Positions 1 to 5,560 of a stretch of 5,560 bases of DNA are shown here, piece by piece. This stretch comes from Ruminococcus flavefaciens. Lineage in GTDB: Bacteria; Bacillota; Clostridia; Oscillospirales; Ruminococcaceae. Every line of letters begins with the position of its first letter. Position 1 is the stretch's first letter. The stretch spans positions 1-5,560 of the forward strand of contig CADBQF010000311.1 in assembly GCA_902796705.1 (NCBI GenBank). The letters are read 5' to 3'. The notes below the pieces were generated by a model. It searched no databases, was not told where the DNA came from, and worked only from the letters and a program-made list of their open reading frames with translations. The translations under genes were made by a program, and so were the position numbers.

Positions 1-16
1 GGGGGAGAGTGAAAGG

Positions 17-157
17 TCACTTCCGGTACTTTTTTATCTCCCTGTAGCAGTCCTTGCAGTAGCCGAGACCTTTCTCCCATTTCAGCTTGTTTTCGGGAAC
101 TATCCTGCCGCAGCTCTCACATTTGCAGTTCCCGTCTTTGTCTTTCCATATCATCAT
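17..157 (-). CDS. Small zinc-ribbon-like protein, 46 aa, hypothetical
   Basis: This short minus-strand frame starts MMIWKDKDGN and ends KKYRK before a TGA stop. It has five cysteines, at residues 11, 13, 16, 34 and 37. C13-x-x-C16 and C34-x-x-C37 form two knuckles 17 residues apart, the pattern of a four-cysteine zinc ribbon. The C-terminal tail is rich in Lys and Arg. No membrane segment or signal peptide is visible, so it is probably cytosolic. Start choice: an AGGAGG ribosome site (167-172 on the minus strand) lies 9 nt before the first ATG and 12 nt before the second, which favours the first. A good promoter lies further upstream (189-219). Together the ribosome site, promoter and cysteine spacing make this a real gene despite its size. 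I do not recognise a named family. Zinc binding is inferred from the cysteines, and a role in nucleic-acid or protein binding would be a guess. It is divergent from the acylphosphatase gene. Confidence 0.8.
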   Translation of the reverse strand: MMIWKDKDGNCKCESCGRIVPENKLKWEKGLGYCKDCYREIKKYRK

Positions 158-188
158 AATGACCGGCCTCCTTTTATGTTATGCTTCA

Positions 189-219
189 AGTATAGCAGGG
201 AGGTATTTTTATTTGTAAA
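189..219 (-). promoter_or_regulatory. SigA-type promoter for the zinc-ribbon gene
   Basis: On the minus strand the -10 is TATACT (189-194), preceded directly by TGC (195-197), an extended -10 element. The best -35 is TTTACA (214-219), with a 19-bp spacer that is longer than ideal; the extended -10 may compensate. Transcription would start near 181-183 and give a short leader before the AGGAGG at 167-172. Confidence 0.6.
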
Positions 220-248
220 AATGACTTTGCGGCAGGAGCATATCCGGC

Positions 249-277
249 TTGATATTTCTGCTGTCGTGTGGTATAAT
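249..277 (+). promoter_or_regulatory. SigA-type promoter for acylphosphatase gene
   Basis: TTGATA (249-254) and a consensus TATAAT (272-277) are separated by 17 bp, with TGG directly before the -10 as an extended -10 element. The predicted start is near 284, about 23 nt before the ATG at 307. The -10 and the next 14 bases closely resemble the region around the promoter at 628-656. Confidence 0.85.
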
Positions 278-306
278 TCAATTAATACAACGCAAGGAGA
301 GATTAT

Positions 307-576
307 ATGGAAAAGATACGCAGACACATCATATTCTACGGCTGTGTGCAGGGAGTCGGCTTTCGCTGGAAAGCGAAGCATACCGCATCACGCCTCGGTA
401 TATCTGGCTGGGTGAGGAATCTCAGCGACGGCTCTGTCGAAATGGAAGCTGAGGGGACGGCAAGGGATATCTTTGACCTCATCGAAGCCCTGAAAGGCCA
501 TTCATGGGGCAGCGTCGAAAGAGTGGAATCAGAAGGCATACCCGTTCACGGCGGATATGATTTTGAAGTCAGATGA
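307..576 (+). CDS. acyP: Acylphosphatase (EC 3.6.1.7)
   Basis: The 89-residue product has the normal length and signatures of acylphosphatase, a small soluble cytosolic enzyme that hydrolyses carboxyl-phosphate bonds in acyl phosphates such as acetyl phosphate or 1,3-bisphosphoglycerate. The phosphate-binding loop reads GCVQGVGFRW (residues 12-21), with the essential arginine at R20. The second signature, GWVRNLSDGSVE (34-45), carries the asparagine (N38) that orients the catalytic water. The rest (EMEAEG, then a Val-Glu pair and a final FEVR strand) fits the alpha/beta ferredoxin-like fold. The start is fixed by AAGGAG (294-299), 7 nt before ATG, and by the promoter at 249-277. It appears to be a single-gene unit, since the next gene has its own promoter. 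The physiological substrate in bacteria is generally unsettled. The family call is secure. Confidence 0.96.
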   Translation: MEKIRRHIIFYGCVQGVGFRWKAKHTASRLGISGWVRNLSDGSVEMEAEGTARDIFDLIEALKGHSWGSVERVESEGIPVHGGYDFEVR

Positions 577-627
577 CGGAGCCTTTTGTTATAAATAAAT
601 ATTTTATTACAGATCATCTTGATAATA

Positions 628-656
628 TTGACAAATTTCACTTGATATGATATAAT
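628..656 (+). promoter_or_regulatory. Consensus SigA promoter for the cyclase-methyltransferase unit
   Basis: A perfect TTGACA (628-633), a 17-bp spacer and a perfect TATAAT (651-656) preceded by TGA (648-650, extended -10) make this the strongest-looking promoter in the window. The predicted start is near 663, giving a leader of about 33 nt with AGGAGG (683-688) 7 nt before the ATG at 696. The leader is too short for a riboswitch. The preceding stretch 577-627 is AT-rich and shows no GC-rich terminator for the upstream gene. Confidence 0.9.
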
Positions 657-695
657 TCAATATATGCAACCGTACTATCATCAGGAGGAACATAT

Positions 696-2102
696 ATGGA
701 TTATCAAGAAATAGTTGACGGCATCGGTGCGGCAGCCTGTGTCGTTTCTGTAGAAAAACTTGAAGACGGGGAGTACGGAAAGGTGCGTATCGTGACCGGC
801 AACCGTGTATATCTTGATACTATAGAAAAGCCGGCAGACGACCTGCAAATGCTCACAAGGACGTTCGTTCCCGACAGCGAGTATACAAATTATCTCACGA
901 GGGATCTTAATTTCGAGAGCTTCTGCTACCGTGCGGCAGTGCTGAAAAAATGCCTTCATTCATATGCACACCCGGCAAGGTTCGATGCCTGGTTCAATAT
1001 GTCGTTCATTCCGCTTGAAGATGATAATGACGACGGACTCTGCCACTGTCTGTATATCATGGAAGTAAACAGCAAGCCTGACGCAAAGAGGCTCTCGTCC
1101 ATATCAGATGACGTTGCGGCTTCTGTTCTGGAGACGTGCATAAAGCTCCGCAGTCCGGAGGATTTCAGGACGACAATGGCTTCGATATGCGGGGATATCC
1201 GCAGAATGTGCAAGTCGGAGTTCTGCTGTATACTCCTCATGGACAATGTGAGGAGAAAATGCTCGGTGCTGTGTGAATCTCTCGCAGATGATACTGACCT
1301 TGTATCTATGGAGAATTACATAGACGACAGCTTTTACGATATGGCTGAAACATGGAAAGATGCCATTGCCGGAAGCAACTGCCTTATCGTCAGGAACAGC
1401 CGTGATATGGAAGTCGTCAGGGAAAGGGATCCTGTATGGTACAAGTCCATGAAAGATGCAGGCATCGAAAGGATAATCCTTTTCCCGCTCGAATTCAAAA
1501 ATGAGCTGCTCGGCTATATATGGACGCTCAACTTCAATACGGACGCTTCCGAGATGATAAAGGAAACGCTCGAACTCACAACATTCATACTCGCTTCTGA
1601 AATATACAGCTATCAGCTCGTTGACAGGCTCCACGTTCTCAGTTCAAGGGATATGCTCACAGGCGTAATGAACCGCAACGAGATGAATAATTTCGTCGAT
1701 GCACTCGTCAGGGATACTTCCGGGAAGTCCGCCGGCGTTCTTTTTGCCGACCTCAACGGACTGAAGGCGGTAAACGACAGTCAGGGACACAATGCCGGCG
1801 ATACGCTCCTGAAAAATGCGGCTTCGGCTCTGAAAGAGGTCTTCACGCTCCGGGATATCTTCCGTGCGGGCGGAGATGAATTCGTAGTTATCCTGAAAGG
1901 TGTCACAGAAGAAGAACTCACCGAAAAAGAAAAACAGCTCCGTGAAGCTGCCCTGAAATATAACGGACTCGTTTTCGCTGTAGGCCATGCCTGTGTGGAA
2001 AAAGCAAGCGATGTCCGTACAGCTCTGCGGTTAGCCGATGAACGTATGTACGAGGACAAGAAAAAGTATTACGGTTCACATCCGGAAAAGAAAGGAAGAT
2101 AA
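696..2102 (+). CDS. Diguanylate cyclase with N-terminal PAS/GAF-like sensory region
   Basis: The 468-residue product is predicted to make cyclic di-GMP from two GTP. The C-terminal GGDEF domain (about 315-460) is complete: DMLTGVMNR (319-327), metal- and GTP-binding DLNGLKAVND with D352, N360 and D361, GHNAGD (364-369), an intact active-site GGDEF at 392-396 (bases 1869-1883) and the closing ADERMYEDK (447-455). The usual inhibitory I-site RxxD just before the active site is absent: the aligned positions read FTLR. The N-terminal part has no signal peptide or membrane helix, so the enzyme should be cytosolic. Residues about 1-125 look PAS-like (...HPARFDAWFNMSFIPLE...). Residues about 140-305 look like a GAF-type module, with several Cys (165, 172, 177, 178, 189, 193). 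These two assignments are by overall pattern and are less certain; the ligand is unknown. ATG is supported by AGGAGG 7 nt upstream. The stop is 2 bp before the methyltransferase start, so the two are co-transcribed. Confidence 0.93.
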   Translation: MDYQEIVDGIGAAACVVSVEKLEDGEYGKVRIVTGNRVYLDTIEKPADDLQMLTRTFVPDSEYTNYLTRDLNFESFCYRAAVLKKCLHSYAHPARFDAWFNMSFIPLEDDNDDGLCHCLYIMEVNSKPDAKRLSSISDDVAASVLETCIKLRSPEDFRTTMASICGDIRRMCKSEFCCILLMDNVRRKCSVLCESLADDTDLVSMENYIDDSFYDMAETWKDAIAGSNCLIVRNSRDMEVVRERDPVWYKSMKDAGIERIILFPLEFKNELLGYIWTLNFNTDASEMIKETLELTTFILASEIYSYQLVDRLHVLSSRDMLTGVMNRNEMNNFVDALVRDTSGKSAGVLFADLNGLKAVNDSQGHNAGDTLLKNAASALKEVFTLRDIFRAGGDEFVVILKGVTEEELTEKEKQLREAALKYNGLVFAVGHACVEKASDVRTALRLADERMYEDKKKYYGSHPEKKGR

Positions 2103-2104
2103 TA

Positions 2105-2704
2105 ATGTTCTGGGATAAAGTCTCACCTGTTTATGACGTTTTTGAGAATGTCTACAATCATAAGGTCTATACGAATACCGGAAAGAGAGTCGCAGAGGAG
2201 ATCACGGCTGATGATCTTGTTCTCGAATGTGCCTGCGGTACAGGAGAGATAAGCCGGTATATCGCCCGCAAATGCAGATATCTCATCGCAACGGATATGT
2301 CCGCAGGAATGTTGAAGCGGACTAAGAAAAAGCTCGCCGGCTTCGGGAATTTCAAGGTCGGAAAGGCTGATATCACACACCTGAGATGCAGTGACGAACG
2401 CTTTGACAAAGTCATTGCCGGAAATGTCATTCATCTTCTCGATGATCCGTATGCCGCAATGAAAGAGCTTATGCGTGTCTGCAAGCCGGGCGGAAAAGTC
2501 GTGATACCGACCTACATTAACCGCTGCGGCGACAAGGACAGGAAAGCCGTGAAGTTCCTTGAAGCGGCAGGAGCTAAGTTCAAAAGGCAGTTCGATATAT
2601 TCTCGTATAAGGAATTCTTCGACGAAATGGGATATACCGATGCCGACTACACGGTAGTTGACGGAAGAATGCCGTGTGCTATTGCCGTTATCACGAAGAA
2701 ATAA
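2105..2704 (+). CDS. Class I SAM-dependent methyltransferase (UbiE/Methyltransf_11-like)
   Basis: The 199-residue product has the Rossmann-fold methyltransferase motifs in order: motif I VLECACGTGE (39-48, a variant of VLDxGCGTG), acidic motif II ATDMS with D64 expected to hold the SAM ribose, ADITHLRC (88-95), motif IV-like DKVIAGNVIHLLDDP (101-115), and LMRVCKPGGKVVIPTY (122-137). The N-terminus WDKVSPVYDVFENVYN resembles UbiE-like and small-molecule methyltransferases. The length is a little under the usual 210-250, and nothing is clearly missing. The substrate cannot be read from the sequence. A quinone role (menG/ubiE) is not supported, because no menaquinone gene is nearby and the length and motifs are generic. 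The start follows the cyclase stop by 2 bp, with AAAGGAAG (2091-2098) as ribosome site inside the cyclase end. It is the last gene of the unit, followed at once by the hairpin at 2707-2746. Confidence 0.88.
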   Translation: MFWDKVSPVYDVFENVYNHKVYTNTGKRVAEEITADDLVLECACGTGEISRYIARKCRYLIATDMSAGMLKRTKKKLAGFGNFKVGKADITHLRCSDERFDKVIAGNVIHLLDDPYAAMKELMRVCKPGGKVVIPTYINRCGDKDRKAVKFLEAAGAKFKRQFDIFSYKEFFDEMGYTDADYTVVDGRMPCAIAVITKK

Positions 2705-2706
2705 GA

Positions 2707-2746
2707 AAATGCCTCTGGGTGATCGGGCGATCATTCAGAGGCATTT
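2707..2746. terminator. Bidirectional hairpin terminator between convergent genes
   Basis: AAATGCCTCTG (2707-2717) pairs perfectly with CAGAGGCATTT (2736-2746), and TGATC (2720-2724) with GATCA (2729-2733), around a GGGC loop. In plus-strand RNA the two positions between these blocks form G-U pairs (2718-2719 with 2734-2735), giving an unbroken 18-bp stem. In minus-strand RNA they become A-C mismatches. The U-rich tail is modest on both sides (TTTCTGTT on plus, TTTTCTTATTTC on minus). It starts 2 bp after the methyltransferase stop and ends 12 bp before the transporter stop, so it can serve both. Confidence 0.85.
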
Positions 2747-2758
2747 CTGTTATGATTT

Positions 2759-3712
2759 TCAGTTCTGCTGATCGGGCAGGAGAGTATCTCTTCCTTTTCG
2801 GTTGACTGTGATTATACCGGCTGTGACGAGCAGCAGAGCGGCGATATATCTGATGCCGAGCTGATCTGCTTCTCCGAGGAGAATTGCAGAGAGCAGAACG
2901 CCTGTCACCGGATTCATGAACCCGAATACGGATATGCCCGAAACATCATTATATTTGAGCAGTATCCCCCACAGTGTATACGCAACGCTCGAAACGAGTG
3001 CAAGGTACAAAAGTATTATCGCAGCTCCCGGCATAGAAACGCTCCCTGCGGAACTTCCTCCGGAGATGACAACGCCTGCGTGACCGGCTATAGTCATGAC
3101 GATACCACCGAAGAGAAATTGATATCCGCTGAATATGACAGTGTCGTGCTGTGAGGAATATTTCTTTATCAGCACCGAGGAAATGCCATAGCACAGGGCA
3201 GAGAGAGCGACAAGTCCGTCACCGAGCGGACTGAACGAAAATCCCTCATGCGTCAGGTTGACCGTCAGGACACCGGCGAATCCAAGCACACAGCCGAGGA
3301 CTTTCCGGAAAGTCAGCTTTTCCATTTTCATGAAAAGGCAGGCTGTTATTATGGCGAAAAAGTTCGTCAGCGAATCGACTACAGCAGAATTGACACCGGT
3401 AGTATGGGCAAGTCCGAGGTAGAAGAAAAGATACTGACCTATCGTCTGGAAAAGGCTGAGAAATGATATCTTTCCCAGTTCGCCACGCTTCGGCAGAAGA
3501 AGTCTCCGCCGCATGAGGCTCGCAAAAAGTATCACGAGTATGCCTGCTAAAAAGAACCTCACCCCGGCGAAGCGTATTATCTGCCATGTATCGCCGTCAG
3601 AGATGCCCCACAGCCGGTATCCTGCCTTGATGCCGGGAAACGCACTTCCCCATAAAAAGCAGCAGATGAACGCACCTGCAAAAACTGTCAGCCTGTTGTT
3701 TTTAATCTTCAT
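2759..3712 (-). CDS. EamA/DMT-superfamily transporter
   Basis: The 317-residue, very hydrophobic product has the layout of the drug/metabolite transporter superfamily: two EamA repeats (about 10-152 and 163-304), each with about five membrane segments. Likely helices start near residues 9, 45, 82, 107, 137, 163, 195, 229, 258 and 285. Family hallmarks include FLWGSAFPGIKAG (19-31) near the N-terminus, a basic loop after helix 2 (RRRLLLPKRGE, 68-78), ALCYGISSVLIKKY (172-185) opening the second repeat, and GFMNPVTGVLLSAILLGE (264-281) near the end. The family exports or imports amino acids, metabolites or drugs across the inner membrane; the substrate cannot be predicted here. ATG is supported by CGGAG (minus strand, GGAG at 3720-3723) 7 nt upstream and by a strong promoter at 3748-3776. 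It is a single-gene unit, convergent with the methyltransferase and divergent from the mannanase. Confidence 0.92.
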   Translation of the reverse strand: MKIKNNRLTVFAGAFICCFLWGSAFPGIKAGYRLWGISDGDTWQIIRFAGVRFFLAGILVILFASLMRRRLLLPKRGELGKISFLSLFQTIGQYLFFYLGLAHTTGVNSAVVDSLTNFFAIITACLFMKMEKLTFRKVLGCVLGFAGVLTVNLTHEGFSFSPLGDGLVALSALCYGISSVLIKKYSSQHDTVIFSGYQFLFGGIVMTIAGHAGVVISGGSSAGSVSMPGAAIILLYLALVSSVAYTLWGILLKYNDVSGISVFGFMNPVTGVLLSAILLGEADQLGIRYIAALLLVTAGIITVNRKGRDTLLPDQQN

Positions 3713-3747
3713 CAGATCACTCCGTAAAATATAATTGCATCTTTATA

Positions 3748-3776
3748 ATTATACCAGATAACAGAAAATTTGGCAA
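3748..3776 (-). promoter_or_regulatory. SigA-type promoter for the EamA transporter
   Basis: On the minus strand TTGCCA (3771-3776) and consensus TATAAT (3748-3753) are 17 bp apart, with TGG (3754-3756) before the -10 as an extended element. The predicted start is near 3741, about 29 nt upstream of the ATG. The bases just after the -10 share a pattern with the promoters at 249-277 and 628-656. Confidence 0.85.
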
Positions 3777-3836
3777 TAGCCGCCCTCTGCTTCACAGGTA
3801 TGGTACAAAAGTGTTATTTTCTGGAACGAAACGACC

Positions 3837-3865
3837 TTGGATACGGGTATATCGTGCTGTATAAT
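3837..3865 (+). promoter_or_regulatory. Probable promoter for the mannanase gene, weak -35
   Basis: A consensus TATAAT (3860-3865) stands 17 bp after TTGGAT (3837-3842), which matches only the TTG half of the -35 consensus, and there is no TGn extended element. This is clearly poorer than the other promoters in the window, as expected if an activator is needed. The predicted start is near 3872, about 48 nt before the ATG. Confidence 0.55.
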
Positions 3866-3875
3866 AATAACAGCA
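3855..3875. promoter_or_regulatory. Operator-like palindrome over the mannanase -10
   Basis: TGCTGT (3855-3860) and ACAGCA (3870-3875) are exact inverted repeats, 9 bp apart, bracketing the -10 hexamer and reaching the predicted start site. A dimeric regulator bound here would block RNA polymerase. No regulator gene is present in the window, and a 6-bp arm can occur by chance, so this is a candidate only. Confidence 0.35.
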
Positions 3876-3919
3876 GTAAACAAAACGGATATCCCGAAAT
3901 GATCTGAGAGGTGATAATA

Positions 3920-5560
3920 ATGAAAAAGATAATACCCGTTCTGCTTTCGTCAATGCTTGCTTTTTCATCTATCGAACCGCTGCCGCTCCGGACTGAGGCA
4001 GCCGGCAGCCAGTACGAGTTTGAGGACGGCACTGTGAGCAATTCAGGAGAAAATGCAGCAGAACTCACTGTTCTGAAAGGAGCAAGCGGCGGTCAGGGCA
4101 TCGACCTGAAAGACGGAGGGAACAAAGTCACACTTAACGTCACAGCTTCCGGCAGCGGAAGGCACAGGCTCTCGTTCCGCTACTGTCAGCCGTATGACAA
4201 GGACGGAAAGTATCAGAACGTCTATGTGAACGGAAAGAACATCGGTGAGATATTCTGTGAATATACCGGCGATGATTCATTCAGTACAGTCAGCATAAAC
4301 GCCGACCTGAAAGCAGGAAGCAATGAAATTTCCGTCGAAGCATCATGGGGCTGGACGATATTTGACTGTATGCTCGTTGAGAAAGGCGAATTCTCCAATT
4401 ATACAGGCGGCGGAAAGCTCTCGAACCCGAAAGCTTCCGCACAGGCACAGTCTTTGTATAATTTCCTCTGCGATACATACGGAAAGAATGTCATTTCCGG
4501 TCAGCAGGAGTCAACGTGGATGGGCAGCGAGGACTACGAATTCAATATCATAAAGAATGCCAGCGGAAAATATCCCGCACTCCGTGGACTTGACTATATG
4601 GGCGATGATTTCTCCGGCTGCAACCGCCGTGCAAAGAAGTGGTATGACAAAGGCGGCATCGTTACGATATGCTGGCACTGCGGAAGCAATTTCAGCGGAA
4701 GCCATACCGAAGCCATGAACACTGACCTCAACTGGAACGCCGCACTCACAGAGGGTACTGCCGAATACAACACCCTCATCGCCGGAATGGACAAGGGTGC
4801 GAAAGCTCTGAAAGAATTGCAGGAGGCAGGTATCCCCGTTATCTGGAGACCTTTTCATGAATTCGACGGAAAATGGTTCTGGTGGGGCAAGGGAGGAGCT
4901 GAGAATTTCAAGAAGCTCTGGAGGATAATGTACGACAGATACACGAACTACTGGGGACTTGACAATCTCATCTGGAGCCTCGGCTACTGCGGCGATGTCA
5001 ATTCCGGCTGGTATCCGGGCGATGAATATGTTGATATCATCGGAGCGGATACATACGTAAATCACACAGATTCTCTCGTGCAGATGTACAACAAGACAGC
5101 AGGCATATCGAATAAGCCGGTATGTCTCCACGAGAACGGCCCTATACCCGATCCGGCGAAAATGAAGTCAGACGGAGCAAAATGGCTCTGGTTCATGACA
5201 TGGCACACATCGTTCATAGACAGTGATCCGATAAATACATCTTCGTATCTCTCGTATGTGTACAACAGCGACTATCTCCTGACGCTCGATGAACTTCCGG
5301 ATATCTACCATTACGGAAGCAGTTCATCTTCTGATACGCTCCCTGTATTTGATATTGCACCGGCAAGGTCGCTCAAGGGCGATATCAACGGCGACGGAGA
5401 AGTGAACACAGCCGACGGAGTCCTTCTCCAGAAGTTCATTCTCGGAGACAAGTCAGTCCGCATAGCTGACTGGAAAGCAGGCGACCTCTGCGAGGACGGC
5501 GTGCTTGATGTATTCGATATCATTCAGATGAAAGACCTTCTTGTGAAGCAGTCAGAGAAA
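3920..5560 (+). CDS. Cellulosomal mannanase: signal peptide, CBM35-like, GH26, type I dockerin (3' end outside window)
   Basis: The 547 residues visible form a secreted endo-beta-1,4-mannanase expected to cut mannan backbones. A signal peptide (MKKIIPVLLSSMLAF..., likely cleaved after TEA, residue 27) is followed by a CBM35/CBM6-like mannan-binding module (about 31-156; YEFEDG at 32-37, VNG at 103-105, WGWTIFD at 143-149). The GH26 domain (about 169-460) has WRPFHEFDGKWFWWG (309-323), with E314 as acid/base, and VCLHENGPIPDP (401-412), with E405 as likely nucleophile. A short Ser-rich linker (466-471) precedes a two-repeat dockerin (486-543). Its first calcium loop is DINGDGEVNTAD (488-499). 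Its second, DLCEDGVLDVFD (522-533), has Cys at the third ligand position. The dockerin would bind a scaffoldin cohesin, placing the enzyme in a cellulosome. The start has GAGAGGTGAT (3906-3915) as a good ribosome site. No stop occurs before the edge, but the second dockerin helix is complete, so few residues should be missing. Confidence 0.93.
   Translation, partial: MKKIIPVLLSSMLAFSSIEPLPLRTEAAGSQYEFEDGTVSNSGENAAELTVLKGASGGQGIDLKDGGNKVTLNVTASGSGRHRLSFRYCQPYDKDGKYQNVYVNGKNIGEIFCEYTGDDSFSTVSINADLKAGSNEISVEASWGWTIFDCMLVEKGEFSNYTGGGKLSNPKASAQAQSLYNFLCDTYGKNVISGQQESTWMGSEDYEFNIIKNASGKYPALRGLDYMGDDFSGCNRRAKKWYDKGGIVTICWHCGSNFSGSHTEAMNTDLNWNAALTEGTAEYNTLIAGMDKGAKALKELQEAGIPVIWRPFHEFDGKWFWWGKGGAENFKKLWRIMYDRYTNYWGLDNLIWSLGYCGDVNSGWYPGDEYVDIIGADTYVNHTDSLVQMYNKTAGISNKPVCLHENGPIPDPAKMKSDGAKWLWFMTWHTSFIDSDPINTSSYLSYVYNSDYLLTLDELPDIYHYGSSSSSDTLPVFDIAPARSLKGDINGDGEVNTADGVLLQKFILGDKSVRIADWKAGDLCEDGVLDVFDIIQMKDLLVKQSEK

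Noticed and set aside
154..381. Minus-strand frame of 75 codons across the acylphosphatase start
   Set aside because: It runs through two divergent promoters and the start of a conserved gene, and shows no recognisable protein features.
566..610. Possible terminator after acylphosphatase (GTCA-GA-TGAC and an AT-only hairpin AATAAA-TAT-TTTATT)
   Set aside because: Stems are only 4-6 bp, without a GC-rich stem followed by a U-tract; not convincing as an intrinsic terminator.
663..695. c-di-GMP riboswitch in front of the cyclase gene
   Set aside because: The leader is only about 33 nt after the predicted start, too short for such an aptamer.
1104..1634. Long open frame of 176 codons on the minus strand
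   Set aside because: It lies wholly antisense inside the cyclase gene, whose protein has clear domain motifs; the minus-strand translation resembles no family and has no ribosome site that I can see.
2123..2734. Open frame of 203 codons on the minus strand
   Set aside because: It is antisense to the methyltransferase and starts inside the terminator hairpin; the plus-strand frame has all the methyltransferase motifs.
3881..3900. GGATATCC palindrome (3887-3894) in the mannanase leader as an operator
   Set aside because: An 8-bp palindrome is expected by chance at this length, and it lies downstream of the predicted start with no supporting repeat.
4511..5131. Open frame of 206 codons on the minus strand
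   Set aside because: It is antisense to the GH26 domain, which has the catalytic motifs on the plus strand; the frame is a by-product of codon usage.

Overview
The window looks like chromosome of a plant-fibre-degrading gut Firmicute, most likely Ruminococcus or a close relative. The main reason is a secreted mannanase that ends in a type I dockerin with the Ruminococcus-style second repeat ('DLCEDG..DVFD'). The PAS/GAF-like GGDEF protein is also of a type I know from gut Clostridia. Strong SigA-type promoters with extended -10 elements and AGGAGG-like ribosome sites fit this. The genus call is inference from these traits, not from a database match.

Layout, left to right. A 46-residue zinc-ribbon-like protein lies on the minus strand at 17-157 and has its own promoter. 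It is divergent from an acylphosphatase gene (307-576, +). A near-perfect SigA promoter at 628-656 then drives a two-gene unit: a diguanylate cyclase (696-2102) and, 2 bp later, a class I SAM-dependent methyltransferase (2105-2704). A long hairpin at 2707-2746 separates this unit from a convergent EamA/DMT-family transporter (2759-3712, -). A divergent intergenic region of about 207 bp (3713-3919) follows. It holds the transporter promoter and a weaker promoter for the last gene, with a 21-bp palindrome sitting over the -10 of the latter. The last gene (3920 to the window edge, +) encodes signal peptide, CBM35-like module, GH26 catalytic domain and dockerin. It is open at the right edge, but the dockerin is essentially complete.

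How the genes relate: apart from the cyclase-methyltransferase pair, these look like independent single-gene units with their own promoters. The mannanase is predicted to be exported and docked on a cellulosome through cohesin binding. The cyclase is a cytosolic c-di-GMP signalling enzyme with an N-terminal sensory region. No tRNA, rRNA, CRISPR array, insertion sequence or phage gene was seen. Nothing here is clearly a new multi-gene system. The best second looks are a common start-region pattern in three promoters, the operator-like palindrome at the mannanase promoter, the cyclase-methyltransferase coupling and the small cysteine-rich gene at the left edge.
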